From Sepioteuthis lessoniana (taxonomy: Eukaryota; Mollusca; Cephalopoda; Myopsida; Loliginidae): 64,000 bases of DNA. The stretch covers positions 103,501 to 167,500 of the forward strand of contig CAUZXS010004386.1 of the NCBI GenBank assembly GCA_963585895.1, written 5' to 3'. Shown piece by piece: positions 42,001-53,061 of the stretch; the first letter of the stretch is position 1, and each line of letters starts with the position of its first letter. The notes below the pieces were generated by a model. That model saw only the letters and a list, made by a program, of their open reading frames with translations. It searched no databases and was not told where the DNA came from. Made by a program: the position numbers and the translations under genes.

Positions 42001-42324
42001 CGCCACCAACTCTTCTGGCTATCACAGCCTTTCTTTACCGATCTTCTTGGCTGCTCAACCGAGGGCCTGAGGGCCCAGCCTCTGCTGGGACATGGTTCTC
42101 ATTCCAGCAGCTTCTCTCCAATTGATCTGAACTTCCTGTCGCCAGGGTTATATAATAATTTGACATCCACCTAATTCTTGCGAGTGTCACAATTCACACT
42201 CATTTCAACCCGTCGACAGTTAAGGTTACTCCCTGATATCTTCGACCGGATGCACCTGTTATTTACACAGGTGCATTTCTTCTTTTGACAGCTTGGCCGG
42301 GGTCAATATGTAACATGAACTAAT
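42001..42324. other. Insert of unknown kind with a perfect 10-bp hairpin
   Basis: GC-richer than its surroundings. ATGCACCTGT (42250-42259), seven bases, then ACAGGTGCAT (42267-42276) form a perfect stem. Short GC runs such as GAGGGCCTGAGGGCCCAGCC are also present. It splits a LINE copy, which suggests mobility, but I cannot assign it. Confidence 0.4.
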
Positions 42325-42619
42325 AAGCGACTTTCATCAATGGACCCCTTCACATGGACGCGCCAGTGTTTGCTGATAAGCAAGAACTTGCTTACAACAT
42401 CTCTGTACGGACACAGTAGTATGTAGTTTGAAAAACCTACTGGGAGCGATGGATGATCGGGAAGGATGAAAAGAAAAAATCAAGGAAATCGATGCTGCCA
42501 GAAGGACTTAATAATAATGATGAAACTACTATTTTCACCTTAACATCAGAAATACAAGAGACTTCCAATCATTTAAGAAAATATAATTATCCAATGATAA
42601 TAACTTTATTTAAACTGCA

Positions 42620-43115
42620 GTCCTTGACATATGACATATGTAGTTCTACTAGTTCTGTCAAGTTCTGGAATTAACACAGTTAGAAATTGCTCACTTAGAG
42701 GGTTTTATTTTGCAGGAAATCAACTAATCGCATTAAAGACGCTCGACATTTATCTTTAATACCTGAACATTCTGACTTCATAAAATCTTCATTAAACAAA
42801 CGATTACCCCAGGTAAAAGCTTTGGAATCAGTACAAATTGAGGATGTTCAGTTAGGGAGTTTTTCTCAGCAGTAAACCAACGGATAAAATTTAAGACACA
42901 AAATATTTTGCTTTAATACAGGAACATTCTGACTTCATAAAATCTTCATTAAATAAACTATGACCGCTGAGCAAAATTATGAAATTAGCACATATAGTAG
43001 ATGTTCACTTAGGTTTTGTTATTTAGCAGTAAATCAACTTATAACAAATAAGACATAGAACATATCTGTAATAGCTAAATATTCTAAATTCATGAAATAT
43101 TTTTTAGATTAAAAT
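42620..43115. repeat. Tandem repeat, about three units of 150-185 bases
   Basis: Units share GAACATTCTGACTTCATAAA, ATCTTCATTAAA, GTTCACTTAGG and CAGTAAATCAACT. A single unit lies at 17690-17860. Confidence 0.6.
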
Positions 43116-43204
43116 ATTCAAATTAATGATATCATTTTTCCAAACCATGAGGAAGAAAATAACGTGGAACAACATAATGTTGTGCAAAACATCACTATTT
43201 GGTT

Positions 43205-43266
43205 TCAGTTGTTTTGTTTTGTTTTTTTGTTTGTTTTTTTTTGGGGGGTGGGGGGTGGGGGGGGCT
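43205..43266 (+). repeat. T/G-rich tract with four G runs
   Basis: TTTTGTTTTGTTTTTTTG is followed at 43243-43266 by GGGGGGTGGGGGGTGGGGGG and more G, which could form a G-quadruplex. Confidence 0.7.
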
Positions 43267-43339
43267 AGGGGTTTATGGCATGTAAACCTTCGGGAGTTCT
43301 TTGATACCAAAACCTTCTTTCTAGAAGAACGTTGCCGGA

Positions 43340-44314
43340 GAGGGGCTGTGGAATACACCAACTGAATCTCTGCAGAGGGGTAAGACTTCTCCCCAAGGAG
43401 TGTCTTGTATATGACATTAAACCATCTGATGGTGAAGCTCCAGCCATGGATATTTGGTGGATATGGAGTACCCTTTCATTGACATTACTCCCAGGTTCAC
43501 TTTAAACGAAACTGGTTGCACGTGATATGGATTAAATAGAAAAAAACTGTGTGCAAACAATTGACTAATGTTAAATTGCAACTGTTACATATGAAATTCT
43601 TGAAACTATTAAACTGTGGGCAAAAAAAGCTCAGGCTGGTTTGAAAATGCTATCTAGAAAATGTGTTTACAAGTCATATATATTTAATATATGTGTATAA
43701 AGAGGAATCGGTAATGGCCTACAATGTTCGATATGCCATAAAACCCAACTAAACCAAATCATATATATCTAATATATATGTATAAAGATGATTTGGTAAT
43801 AGATAACTTACAATATTTGATATGCGATAAAAACCAACCTAACTAAATCATATATATCGAATATATATGTATGAAGAGAATTTAGCATTAAATAACTTAC
43901 AATGTTTGATATGTTATAAAGCCTAAGCAAACCAAATCCTATATATTTAATATATATGTATGTATAAAGAGGATTTGGCATTAGATAACCTACAGTGTTT
44001 GATATACCTTAAAACCAAACCAAACAAAATCATATATATTTAATATATATGTATGTATAAAGAGGATTTGGCATTAAATAACCTACAGTGTTTGATATAC
44101 CTGAAAGCCAAACCAAACCAAATCATATATATTTAATATATATGTATGTATAAAGAGGATTTGGCATTAAATAACCTACAGTGTTTGATATACCTGAAAG
44201 CCAAACCAAACCAAACAAAATCATATAAATTTGATATATATGTATGTATAAAGAGGATTTGGCATTAAATAACCTACAATGTTTGATATGCCATAAAATC
44301 AAACAAAACAAAAC
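43340..44314 (+). repeat. CAGTCGG repeat ending in seven tandem tail units
   Basis: The head is diverged (GGGGCTGTGGAATACACC ... ACTGAATCTCTGC). The conserved region and a short AT-rich body follow. From 43674 there are seven units of 86-98 bases, each with ATATATTTAATATATATG, GAGGATTTGGCATT, AATAACCTACA, TTTGATATACC and an AAACCAAACC-type end. Later units are more alike than the first ones. Confidence 0.85.
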
Positions 44315-44324
44315 CATTACTGGG

Positions 44325-44448
44325 GGAATAAGTAGATTCATATCTTTCCTAAGGGCATTAAATCGAAATTGAACGCAATAGCGCGACTGGAATTTGAACT
44401 CGCTTACTACAACGTCGCAGTTCAGCCTTTACGCCACGGAGATTCTCC
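44325..44448 (-). repeat. SINE-B head fragment
   Basis: Inverted head: ATAGCGCGACTGGAATTTGA, CTCGCTTACTACAACGTCGC and TTACGCCACGGAGATTCTCC. Confidence 0.75.
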
Positions 44449-44449
44449 A

Positions 44450-44760
44450 AAAAGATTATGGAATGATCTAATTTACATTTCCAAATCAAACGCCTGCAAA
44501 AGCTTAGATATGCAAATCAGTCTCCCGTTAAACGACAGTTAAATGTAGATTCTTGATAATTTGCATCGAAATTAAATAGAGTCATTACGTTTCACAAAGT
44601 TATTGGTTTATTCTCAAAATAAATAGATGAATTGTAAATTTCTTCAGAGATAATAAAAAAGCATATTCTGCAAAAGCTTAGTGAAAACTAATTCTAAACT
44701 GCACTTAATATGCGACAGTATTTCGCAAACTTTCTGAACATTGTTCGACTAAGGGAAAAC
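44450..44760. other. No recognisable feature
   Basis: AT-rich with diverged internal duplication (GCAAAAGCTTAG occurs twice). No gene seen. Confidence 0.4.
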
Positions 44761-44774
44761 ACAATACACAAAAA

Positions 44775-44977
44775 TAGATAGATAGATAAATAGATAGATA
44801 CTATTGCAATGTATATACAGAGTACGGAAATATAGATATAAACTAGATAGATAAATAGATATTATTGCAAAATAGATAGATAGATAGATATGAACACACT
44901 GAAATAGTTGGGATTCTCTGGCAACAAACACTTTCGTGGTGTTGGGCAACGATTATTCATTAGATAATATTATTTAT

Positions 44978-45023
<46 letters not shown>

Positions 45024-45029
45024 CTATTG

Positions 45030-45106
<77 letters not shown>

Positions 45107-45185
45107 TGAAATATTGACATAAACTAGATAAATTAATTGATATAATTGCAAAATAGATAGATAGATTGATAGATAGATAGATATT
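44775..45185. repeat. (GATA)n, TA and GA microsatellites
   Basis: Several GATA runs (44775-44795, 44875-44890, 44981-45021, 45154-45182) with TA (45032-45064) and GA (45066-45101) between them. The segment with AAACTAGATA and TATTATTGCAAAATAGATAG is itself repeated. Confidence 0.9.
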
Positions 45186-45189
45186 ACTT

Positions 45190-45930
45190 GAAATTATCGG
45201 AATATATATTGCAGTTAAGAAATGAAACAGAGAAATCTCTCATAATAAAATGGGATACTGAGAGAAACAAATTCCCAAACGTATAGAAAATGCAGACTCT
45301 GATCGGAAGGAAAAACTTCGGTATCCTGGGACAATTCATTGCTAAACTAAAAAAAGAGAAAGCGAATTGATATGTAAGTGTAGACATATTGATAAATTTA
45401 TCCAGTGTCATTTATCACCTGACTAATTCTATAATCTATTTTCTTATTTTTGGACAGCTCCACTTTCTATAATATAGAATTTTTGTTTTGCATTTTTAGG
45501 AATCAATATTAACATTTTAAACATGGTTTTATAATTTTAAAAAATATGTCAAAGATAATCACATTTAACTATAAATGTCCGTGCATATAATAAGAATTAA
45601 TTGTAGAAGTAGATTGATTGGTTCGTTCATTAAACGGCATGTCAACCCGTCTAAGTTTATTGCATGCCTAGAGGTTACGGAATCACACTCAATGTACGTT
45701 CATATTTCATTTTCAGTTAAGTTGTTTCCAAATATTTTTATTTTCATTTTTTTTTTTTTGCACATGTTTTTGTGACATCAAGTATTTCTGTTTTAGAGGG
45801 AAACCTAACATGAGACTCATGAACAAATTTTTAAATTTCAAAATAATTAAATAAGTTCTACGAAACCTAATTCATTATATCGAACAAATTAACTATCTTT
45901 GGATATACAACGAAACTCAAATATAAATTA
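45190..45930. other. Unassigned; diverged tail-like module at 45635-45700
   Basis: CGGCATGTCAACCCGTC ... GAGGTTACGGAATCAC pairs with 26980-27035 as a second copy of an old tail relative. Otherwise nothing recognised. Confidence 0.4.
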
Positions 45931-45934
45931 TAAA

Positions 45935-46168
45935 GTATATATATATATATATATATATATTCCATATTATCAAACCGTCATATATATATATATATATATA
46001 ATTTCCATATAATCGAACAGTCATTTGGCAATTTCAAATTTATTTTCGCTAGCATCTTTAAAGAAGACACCAGCTTGTTCAGATAGCCATTACATGATGG
46101 AGAGAAAAAATTATAAGAATCCTGTTATATATTCTCAAATAGAACCATTCCCAACTCATCTTCTTTAG

Positions 46169-46250
<82 letters not shown>

Positions 46251-46407
46251 TGATTTTCAATAAAAAGATAAGAGTACGCAATATCATTAATAGAGTGTAT
46301 ATATTTGAATTAAGATTGCGTAGGCATTGAAACGATTGGTCCGATGAATGCACAGATGAGAAACTGACTATTACCAAGCATTGTTGATTCTGTCTATGCA
46401 ATCTTTA

Positions 46408-46465
<58 letters not shown>
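45935..46465. repeat. TA/GT microsatellite cluster
   Basis: TA at 45938-45960, 45980-46000, 46174-46205 and 46411-46463, and GT at 46207-46247. The sequence between the runs is unassigned. Confidence 0.85.
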
Positions 46466-46594
46466 TATAGCGTTAAATAGGGTGTAGATCATAATCTCTG
46501 AAAACTTTTTGTCATCCGAGAATACCGTGGTAAGAGGCAATCAACACAGAGGAATATAGAGAGCTGAACAATTTTTTTTGCGATGGGGTGGGGT

Positions 46595-46622
46595 GTCAAT
46601 TACTGATTAGCAGCGATTCCCT

Positions 46623-46670
<48 letters not shown>

Positions 46671-46890
46671 CTTCCCTATCGATTATCACTCTTTGGAAGT
46701 CCTCAAGATAACATTCGATATCCCCACAGAGCTGATGTAAGTCCTTGCTGGATTGGTTAACACTGAGTAGGCCATAGAGTAGGAGTCCATAGGAGAACGT
46801 CACCGATGAGTTCGTTCCGGCTTCTCCAGCATGTCTCGTTCGTCTTACTTGGATGGCAGATGAGATGGGAGTTAGGTGGCCATACCACTA
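46595..46890 (-). pseudogene. RTE-type LINE 3' fragment, head-to-head with the next copy
   Basis: Inverted 3' end of the LINE, with a CT run (46627-46667) inserted near its end. Landmarks are TCACCGATGAGTTCGTTCCG, GCTTCTCCAGCATGTCTCGT and GGTGGCCATACCACTACTGG. It meets an oppositely oriented fragment at about 46890. Confidence 0.7.
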
Positions 46891-46891
46891 C

Positions 46892-48325
46892 TGGTTCTTA
46901 CAAGGCGATCAATTATTTCTATTTCTAGATTATTTACTACAAAATTCAATAGCCATGAAGAAAGAAAATGGCATCATACAGAAAAAATGGCAAAAAGCAG
47001 ATAATATCCAGCATAATCAATTGCCGATGCAGACTACGCAGATGATCAAGCGCATCTTGAAAATATACCTGCTAAAGCCTAATATCTGCTGCATGGTCTA
47101 CAACAGGCAACAATATGGTCTCAACGTGAACTCAGATAAAACAAAGTGGATTTGTTTTTATCAAAATGATGCCATCTTCACATTAAATAGAAATCCTCTT
47201 GAATTAGGTTGGTTGTTTAGGTTTTACGTCACATCAACTCTTGTAGGTTATCTGATGCCATATCCTGTTCATACATATATATTAGATATATGATTTGTAA
47301 ATAAACAGTTGGTAGGTAATTTTTAAACAAGACAGAGCTCAGTTAAATGGTTTCAAGTATTCCTATCACACCCTAATAATTTTATTTAGACATAGTTAAA
47401 TGGTTTCATGTATTACTATTTAACACTAGTAATTCTATTCAGCATTATTCATTCGTTTGCTCTCAGTCAAATGAATTCAAGTATTACTTTCTAATAGTAA
47501 TAATTCAATTTAACATCATTCATTCGTTTGCACATTGTTAAATGGGTTCAAGTATAGTAAATTATTGACTATTTCTATTGAGTCTTAATGGGACCCAATC
47601 AAGTACTACCACAACGTGTCAGAGTGGAGCTGGGAGTAATGGCAGTGAAGGAGTACTCCACATTCCCCCAAAAAAACAGGACTGGAGCCTAATCATCTGA
47701 TGATATCCAGTGTTATATCCAGGACACGAGACCTCGGGAGAGATGTAGTCAATGTATTCTACCACCCTGCCAATTGAGCTGACTCTGAATTTAGTAGACC
47801 AGACATATTTCTCAGTATCAATATCTCATCCACTGAAAGTGATATCAACACACGCATCGGTAAAGTATGAACTGTTATTGATCAGTTAATGGCCATATGG
47901 AAATCCGAAATCCGTGATAAAATCAAAAAAGGATTTTTCTCAGTTTCAGCCATGTCAGTACTACAGTACAATTGCACCAGTCAGACTCTAAGGAAATACT
48001 TGGACTAAAAGCTAAGTGGGAACTACTCAAGGATGTTCCATCGTGTTTTGAACAAATCCGAGAAACAGCAACCTTGAAAACATCAGCTGTACTGCCACTT
48101 GCCTCCCATCTCACAAAGCTCCAAAGTAAGCCAAGCAATACATGCGGAGCACTGCTGGTGAAGTAGGGAACGACTCATAAGTGATGTTCCCTAATATTGG
48201 CCGACCAGAAAACTGCATCAACTCACGTGCAACCAAGAGGACTTACCAAGAGCGATAGCCGATAGGAACGGATGGTGAGAAAGAGTAAGGGAATCCGTGC
48301 TGTCAGCACACCCAGATGATGAAGA
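46892..48325 (+). pseudogene. RTE-type LINE, second sublineage, split by a CAGTCGG repeat
   Basis: The 5' part (46892-47205) starts at a LQGD motif of the reverse transcriptase and continues through diverged YADD-region sequence to GLNVNSDKTKW and LNRNPLELG. After the insertion (47206-47781) it resumes at SISSTESDINTRIGKV (47800s) and runs through diverged C-terminal sequence to an ATGATG-type end at about 48325. Many frame breaks. It resembles 41470-42515 more than the copy at 49.7 kb. Confidence 0.75.
47206..47781 (-). repeat. CAGTCGG repeat inserted in a LINE
   Basis: Tail (GGTTTTACGTCACATCAAC, TCTGATGCCATATCC), AT-rich modules and conserved region (AAGTACTACCACAACGTGTC, ACCCTGCCAATTGAGCTGAC). 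CTCTTGAATTAG and CTCTGAATTTAG at the two ends look like a 12-bp duplication with mismatches. The insertion breaks the LINE between LEL and the following segment, which shows that the composite unit moved as a whole. Confidence 0.75.
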
Positions 48326-48339
48326 TGAGGATATGCATG

Positions 48340-48600
48340 TTATTCCTAGAGTGATATAATTAAAGATAGTAATTGTATTTTTCAAGTATTTTATTTTTAG
48401 TAATAAATTGTGAGTTAAAAACTTTGAGTTGAAGTGTAAGTCACATTCGAAGCTCAAAAGCGAGCACATGTCGCATCGAAGTGTAGGATATGAAATTGAA
48501 AGGTTGTTTTGAAGTCCACAGAGAGCAGGATGATGAAGATTAACATTTCATCCGCGGAGATTGTTATACGATCAGGTAACACTGAAAATTTTAATTTTTT
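48340..48600 (+). repeat. LTR-like repeat fragment
   Basis: GAGTGATATAATTAAAGATA, AGTAATAAATTGTGAGTTAA and CTTTGAGTTGAAGTGTAAGT match 33395-33510. No promoter part is kept. Confidence 0.45.
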
Positions 48601-48729
48601 CTCGCCCATACTGTAGCAACATTAGATACATAGACGTCTCCCATCCGGTTAAAAAACGCGCAGCTCATGTACCTTCACATACACATACGCTATACACCAC
48701 TTACATATAAACACACAATAATACGCAAC

Positions 48730-48860
48730 TATTGGCCCATAGGGTAGAGTGTTCGCCAATGGTCCGGGAGACCGGAGTTCAGTCCCAGGTCGCGTCATAT
48801 CAATGGCTTTAAAAAATAGTACTTGCTTAACACTCACCAATATATGGTACCTATCAAGCT
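48730..48860 (+). repeat. SINE-C copy, 3'-incomplete
   Basis: CCCATAGGGTAGAGTGTTCG, GGAGTTCAGTCCCAGGTCGC and the first part of the body. It ends at GTACCTATCAAGCTC. Confidence 0.75.
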
Positions 48861-48949
48861 CAGAAACAGCCATTCCCGTTTCTCTGTAATGGCATAAAAC
48901 AGACTTGTTTCTTATACATTAGTTAGCTTGGATCATTGATATAACTTAC

Positions 48950-49207
48950 ATTCCATTGGCTTAGGAGTAGAGTGTTCGCCAATGGACCGGGAGATGAGGA
49001 TCAATCTCAGGTCGAGTCATACTAAAAGACTCAAAAAGTGGTACTTGATACTTCCTTGCTTAACATTCAGCATTATAAGGTACGTTTCAAGGATAAAGTG
49101 GAGCAATCCTTGGAAAGGAGTAGCGCCCTCCCCTACATCACGGTGTTAAAGCTATTGAAAAGGGAGCCTTCTGGTCGTCCTCGACTACGGTTGCCAAATT
49201 TACTTTT
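48950..49207 (+). repeat. SINE-C copy, full length
   Basis: Head with GAGTAGAGTGTTCGCCAATG, degenerate B box (GATCAATCTCAGGTCG), body and the CTCGACTACGGTTGCCAAAT end. Confidence 0.85.
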
Positions 49208-49209
49208 TT

Positions 49210-49550
49210 ATAACCCACACAAACACACACATGCACACATACACACACACACACTCGCAATCACACGTAAAGATTTCTACACAATACCAATGGTTTTTGA
49301 CTGTATTTTTCGATTTTCGATTCATTCATTTCATTTCGTTATCTGCCTAAAGATTGTTGTTTTTAAAAACTTCATGAAACCAAATGTCACAGACAAACTT
49401 CTGTGGAATTAAATATATAAATCAAATATATATTTATTTATTATTATTGCATAATAGCTCTACCCTAGATATTGAGCACCCTCCAAATTTTATCACACTT
49501 GGTTCGCCACAAACCAACAAAGTGAATTAGTAACAACTAACACTGTTAAA

Positions 49551-49598
<48 letters not shown>

Positions 49599-49600
49599 TA
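49210..49600. other. Unassigned, with repeat shared with 12440-12525 and a TA/GT run
   Basis: 49445-49545 carries ATAATAGCTCTACCCTAGAT and TTGAGCACCCTCCAAATT, as at 12.4 kb. TA and GT runs lie at 49550-49597. CA-rich DNA is at 49215-49262. Confidence 0.5.
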
Positions 49601-49626
49601 AAGCGTTTTGGTTCTAATATGAATAT

Positions 49627-49665
49627 GGTAGGGTGTTACTTCCAGGATTTGTTCAATGTGACTCA
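49627..49665 (-). pseudogene. Short inverted RTE-type LINE fragment
   Basis: About 39 bases: on the minus strand TTGAACAAATCCTGGAAG corresponds to the LNKSW segment of the LINE. It lies 25 bases upstream of the long LINE copy, in opposite orientation. Confidence 0.55.
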
Positions 49666-49689
49666 TAGTATATATATATATATATTTTG

Positions 49690-52405
49690 TATCTGTGTTC
49701 TGTATCGGCATGGAAAAACTCTGTCAACGCCGCAGTAGGAGGGGTAGGATTGCTTACAGGACCTAGAGTATTAAAAACGCTAAATAGCATTGAGAAAATA
49801 CAACCTAGGATGATAGCAGCTACTTTTAACGGCAACCCCAGAGCAACAATCATCTCCTGCTACAGCCCTACCAATGTTAGTGAAGAAACTGAACTAGTCA
49901 CCTTCTACGATGAGTTATCCTCATTAGTGCGTAGCATCCCGAAACACAACATGCTAGTCATTGGTGGAGACATGAATGCCCAAATCGGGAAAAACGGAAA
50001 CAACAAATACAGCCTCCACAACACGTCAAATAGGAATGGGCAACAGATTTCATGATAGAAAATAGATTAGCGTGCCTCAATACAAACTACCAAAAAAGGG
50101 AGGGCAAACAATGGACATACACGGACGCGAACAATAGTAAAGCTCAGATAGACTACGTCCTTATAAATAAGAAATGGAAAAATAGTGCAGTGAATTGCTA
50201 GACATACTCCTCTTTCGAGGGTGTTTCCACCGATCACCGAATAGTCACGGTGAAAATACGGCTAAGCCTACGAAAGAACGCCAAACGAACAGCGACCACC
50301 AAACACTATGACTGGGCCCTTTTGAACAACAGAGATATAAGAGATAAATACGTATTAGAATTAAGAAACAGATTCGAAACGCTACAAGAGAAGACGGAAA
50401 AAAGTACACCAAACGACGAATATGAAAATTTCGTCAATGCGCACCTCGAGGCAGCAGCGAAATGCGTTCCAACAAAACTCAAAACTAAATATAGAGTCCC
50501 ATGGGAAACTTTAGCGGTGAGAGAAAAACGTGCACTAGTGAAAACAGCCTCCAAAAACTATCGAAAAACCCAACAAACACAAATGCCTTAAAACTAAAAA
50601 CGGCACAATATCAATTAGCAGGCATATATATAAAGGAACAGACAGAATACATTCAAAATCAGATAGATAAGATTAGAGACTCAGTGGAAGATAGACAATC
50701 TAGGATAGCCTGGCAAACAATAAACGAAGTGTGTAGAAGAAAGACCACAGCCAAAGCAAAACTGAAAGCAGCAAACCAACAAGAAAGAATAAAACTGTGG
50801 AAACAGCACTTCGAAAACCTACTAGGAAACCCACCGAAAATAACACATGAACCAATAACCAGAATAATTAGTAAACAATTAGACATTAAACTAGGACCGT
50901 TCACACAAGAAGAACTCGACTCGGTTCTCAGAAAAATTAAAAATAGGAAAGCTGCAGGGCTGGACGAGATTCCCCCAGAAGTATGGAAGACCAGACAATT
51001 CGATGACATACTGCTCCGACACTGCAACGCAGTATACAATCAAAATCCGATAGATAGATGGATGAAGGGATGCATACTCCCCTTCCCTAAAAAGGGGGAC
51101 CTTGGATTAGCCAAAAACAACCGAGGCATAACACTTACATCCATAGCAGCCAAAATCTACAATGCCCTACTACGAAACCGCATAGAACCCAAAATCGACA
51201 GCAAACTTAAGAAAAACCAAAATAGCTTCCGAAGAAATAGATCCACGACCTCAAAAATATTAACCATCCGTAGAATCCTTGAAGGTGTACGGGTAAAAAA
51301 CCTACAAGCGACATTAGTATTTGTCGACTTTACCAAGGCCTTCGATTCCATTCACAGAGGAAAGATGGAACAAATCCTACTAGCATGCGGCATACCTAAA
51401 GAAACCGTAACAGCAATAACGATTCTCTATAGAAACACCAAAGTAAAAGTACGATCACCAGATGGAGACACAGAATACTTCGACATTGTAGCAGGAGTAC
51501 TACAAGGGGACACGCTGGCTCCGTACCTCTTTATCATTTGTCTAGACTACGTACTTAGAACATCGATTGACAAAATCAGAGAAAATGGTTTCGAGCTAAC
51601 GAAGAAAAGAAGCAGAAGGTACCCCGCAAAAACAATTACCGACGCCGACTACGCCGATGACATAGCGATACTGGCAAATACACCCGACCAAGCCGAAACA
51701 CTACTGCATAGTTTGGAACGAGCAGCCGCAGGCATAGGCCTCTATGTTAATGCACACAAAATGGAATATATGTGCTATAATCAAATGGGGGACATCTCCA
51801 CTCTGGACGGAACCCCTCTTAAACTAATAGACAAATTCACTTACCTAGGAAACAGCGTCGTATCAACCGAAAAGGACATCGACACAAGGTTAACGAAAGT
51901 ATGGATAGCTATCAATAGGCTATCGATTATATGGAAATCAAACCTAACCGATAAAATGAAACGCAGTTTCTTCCAGGCAGCGGTCACATCGATACTGCTA
52001 TATGGGTGCACTACATGGACTCTAACAAAACGGCTGGAGAAGAAGCTAGACGGCAATTACACAAGAATGCTGCGTGCAATCTTGAACAAGTCCTGGCGGC
52101 AACACCCCACAAGACACCAACTGTACGGCCACCTGCCTCCTATCACGAAAACTATTCAAGTTAGACGAACCAGACATGCAGGACACTGCTGGAGAAGCAG
52201 GGACGAACTCATAAGTGATGTACTCTTATGGACCCCCACACATGGCCGTGCAAAAGCAGGACTACCAGCACGAACATACATTCAGCAGCTATGTGAAGAT
52301 GCGGGATGTTGTCCTGAAGACCTGCCTATGACGATGAACGATAGGGAGGAGTGGCGAGAGAGGGTCAGGGATATCCGTGCTACCAGCACGACATGATGAT
52401 GATGA
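49690..52405 (+). pseudogene. RTE-type non-LTR retrotransposon, endonuclease plus reverse transcriptase, nearly complete ORF
   Basis: The longest coding remnant. Apurinic-type endonuclease: GGVGLLTGPRVL, ATFNGNPRATIISCYSP and GGDMNAQIG (49735-50010), then IDYVLINKKW and the STDHR motif (50226-50240). Linker to about 50900. Reverse transcriptase: FVDFTKAFDSIHR (from 51320), GVLQGDTLAPYLF (about 51500), catalytic YADD (51650-51661). C-terminal region: LLYGCTTWTL, RRTRHAGHCW, TYIQQLC and a final RERVRDIRA. Breaks: frameshift near 50052, stop near 50197 and frameshift near 50580. The usual NGFR is NSFR. The N-terminal start of the endonuclease is missing, so the copy is 5'-truncated. The stop codon lies in the (TGA)n tail. 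The domain order fits RTE-like LINEs; clade not proven. Confidence 0.88.
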
Positions 52406-52419
52406 TGATATATATTGTC

Positions 52420-52720
52420 ATCCCAGACTCTTTCGTTATATCACAACTCTTCAGTGTGGCTAGACACGTAGGACGCTATAAGTTGGGATCAAAATCCGCC
52501 TAATTCTACATTAGACCAATAACTTACCGCTCAGCCATTTCGACGACCTACGCATTTTTTATTTATTTTCGTTTGTTTACATTTTACGCTATCTGATACC
52601 GAAGTGCTCAATTCGTTTAAAGAGCTTTTGCATAATCCGGGTAGCAGCCAGAGTGCTCAACTCCAGAAGGGCAGCGTATATATTGTCATCCACGGACAGA
52701 CTATATATGCATATACATAC
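52420..52720. other. No recognisable feature; one 35-base internal duplication
   Basis: TATATTGTCATCC occurs at 52411 and 52678. Nothing else is recognised. Confidence 0.4.
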
Positions 52721-52725
52721 ATGAT

Positions 52726-52977
52726 CCATTGGCATAAGGATTAGATTGTTCACCAATGGCCCGAAAAACCGGGGTTCAATCCCAGGTCGAGTCATACCAA
52801 AGACTCAAAAAGTGATACTTGATGCCTCCCTGCTTAACACTCAGCATTATATGGTGCGTATCAAGGGTAAATCGAGCAATTCAGCGAAAGAAGTTGCACC
52901 CTCCATTACATCTATGGGCTGTCGCTATTGAAAAGTGACCCTTCGGTTCGCCCATGAATATGGTCGGCCAACTTATA
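52726..52977 (+). repeat. SINE-C copy
   Basis: GGATTAGATTGTTCACCAAT, GGGGTTCAATCCCAGGTCG (B box), GCTTAACACTCAGCATTAT and GGTCGGCCAACTT end. Confidence 0.85.
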
Positions 52978-53061
52978 CATTCATATATATGTTGATATGT
53001 ATAAATGCGTTATATATGTAAATGTGTTCAAGTGTGTATGTATATATAAGCTTATATCAGT

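Larger units (their letters stand above)
41470..42515 (+). pseudogene. RTE-type LINE fragment, second sublineage, with two insertions
   Basis: 41470-41651 matches the part after YADD (GGCATCGGCCTCTATGTGAA, TCATCTACTGAAAGGGATGT). SINE-D interrupts it. 41794-42000 continues to the TTWTL and NKSW region. A foreign 320-base block (42001-42324) follows, and 42325-42515 covers the final part (CACATGGACGCGCC, CGGACACAG, GCGATGGATGATCGGGAAGG). Heavily mutated. Confidence 0.7.

Noticed and set aside
50306-51351. Minus-strand ORFs within the LINE
   Set aside because: They are shadows of the plus-strand endonuclease/reverse transcriptase frame.
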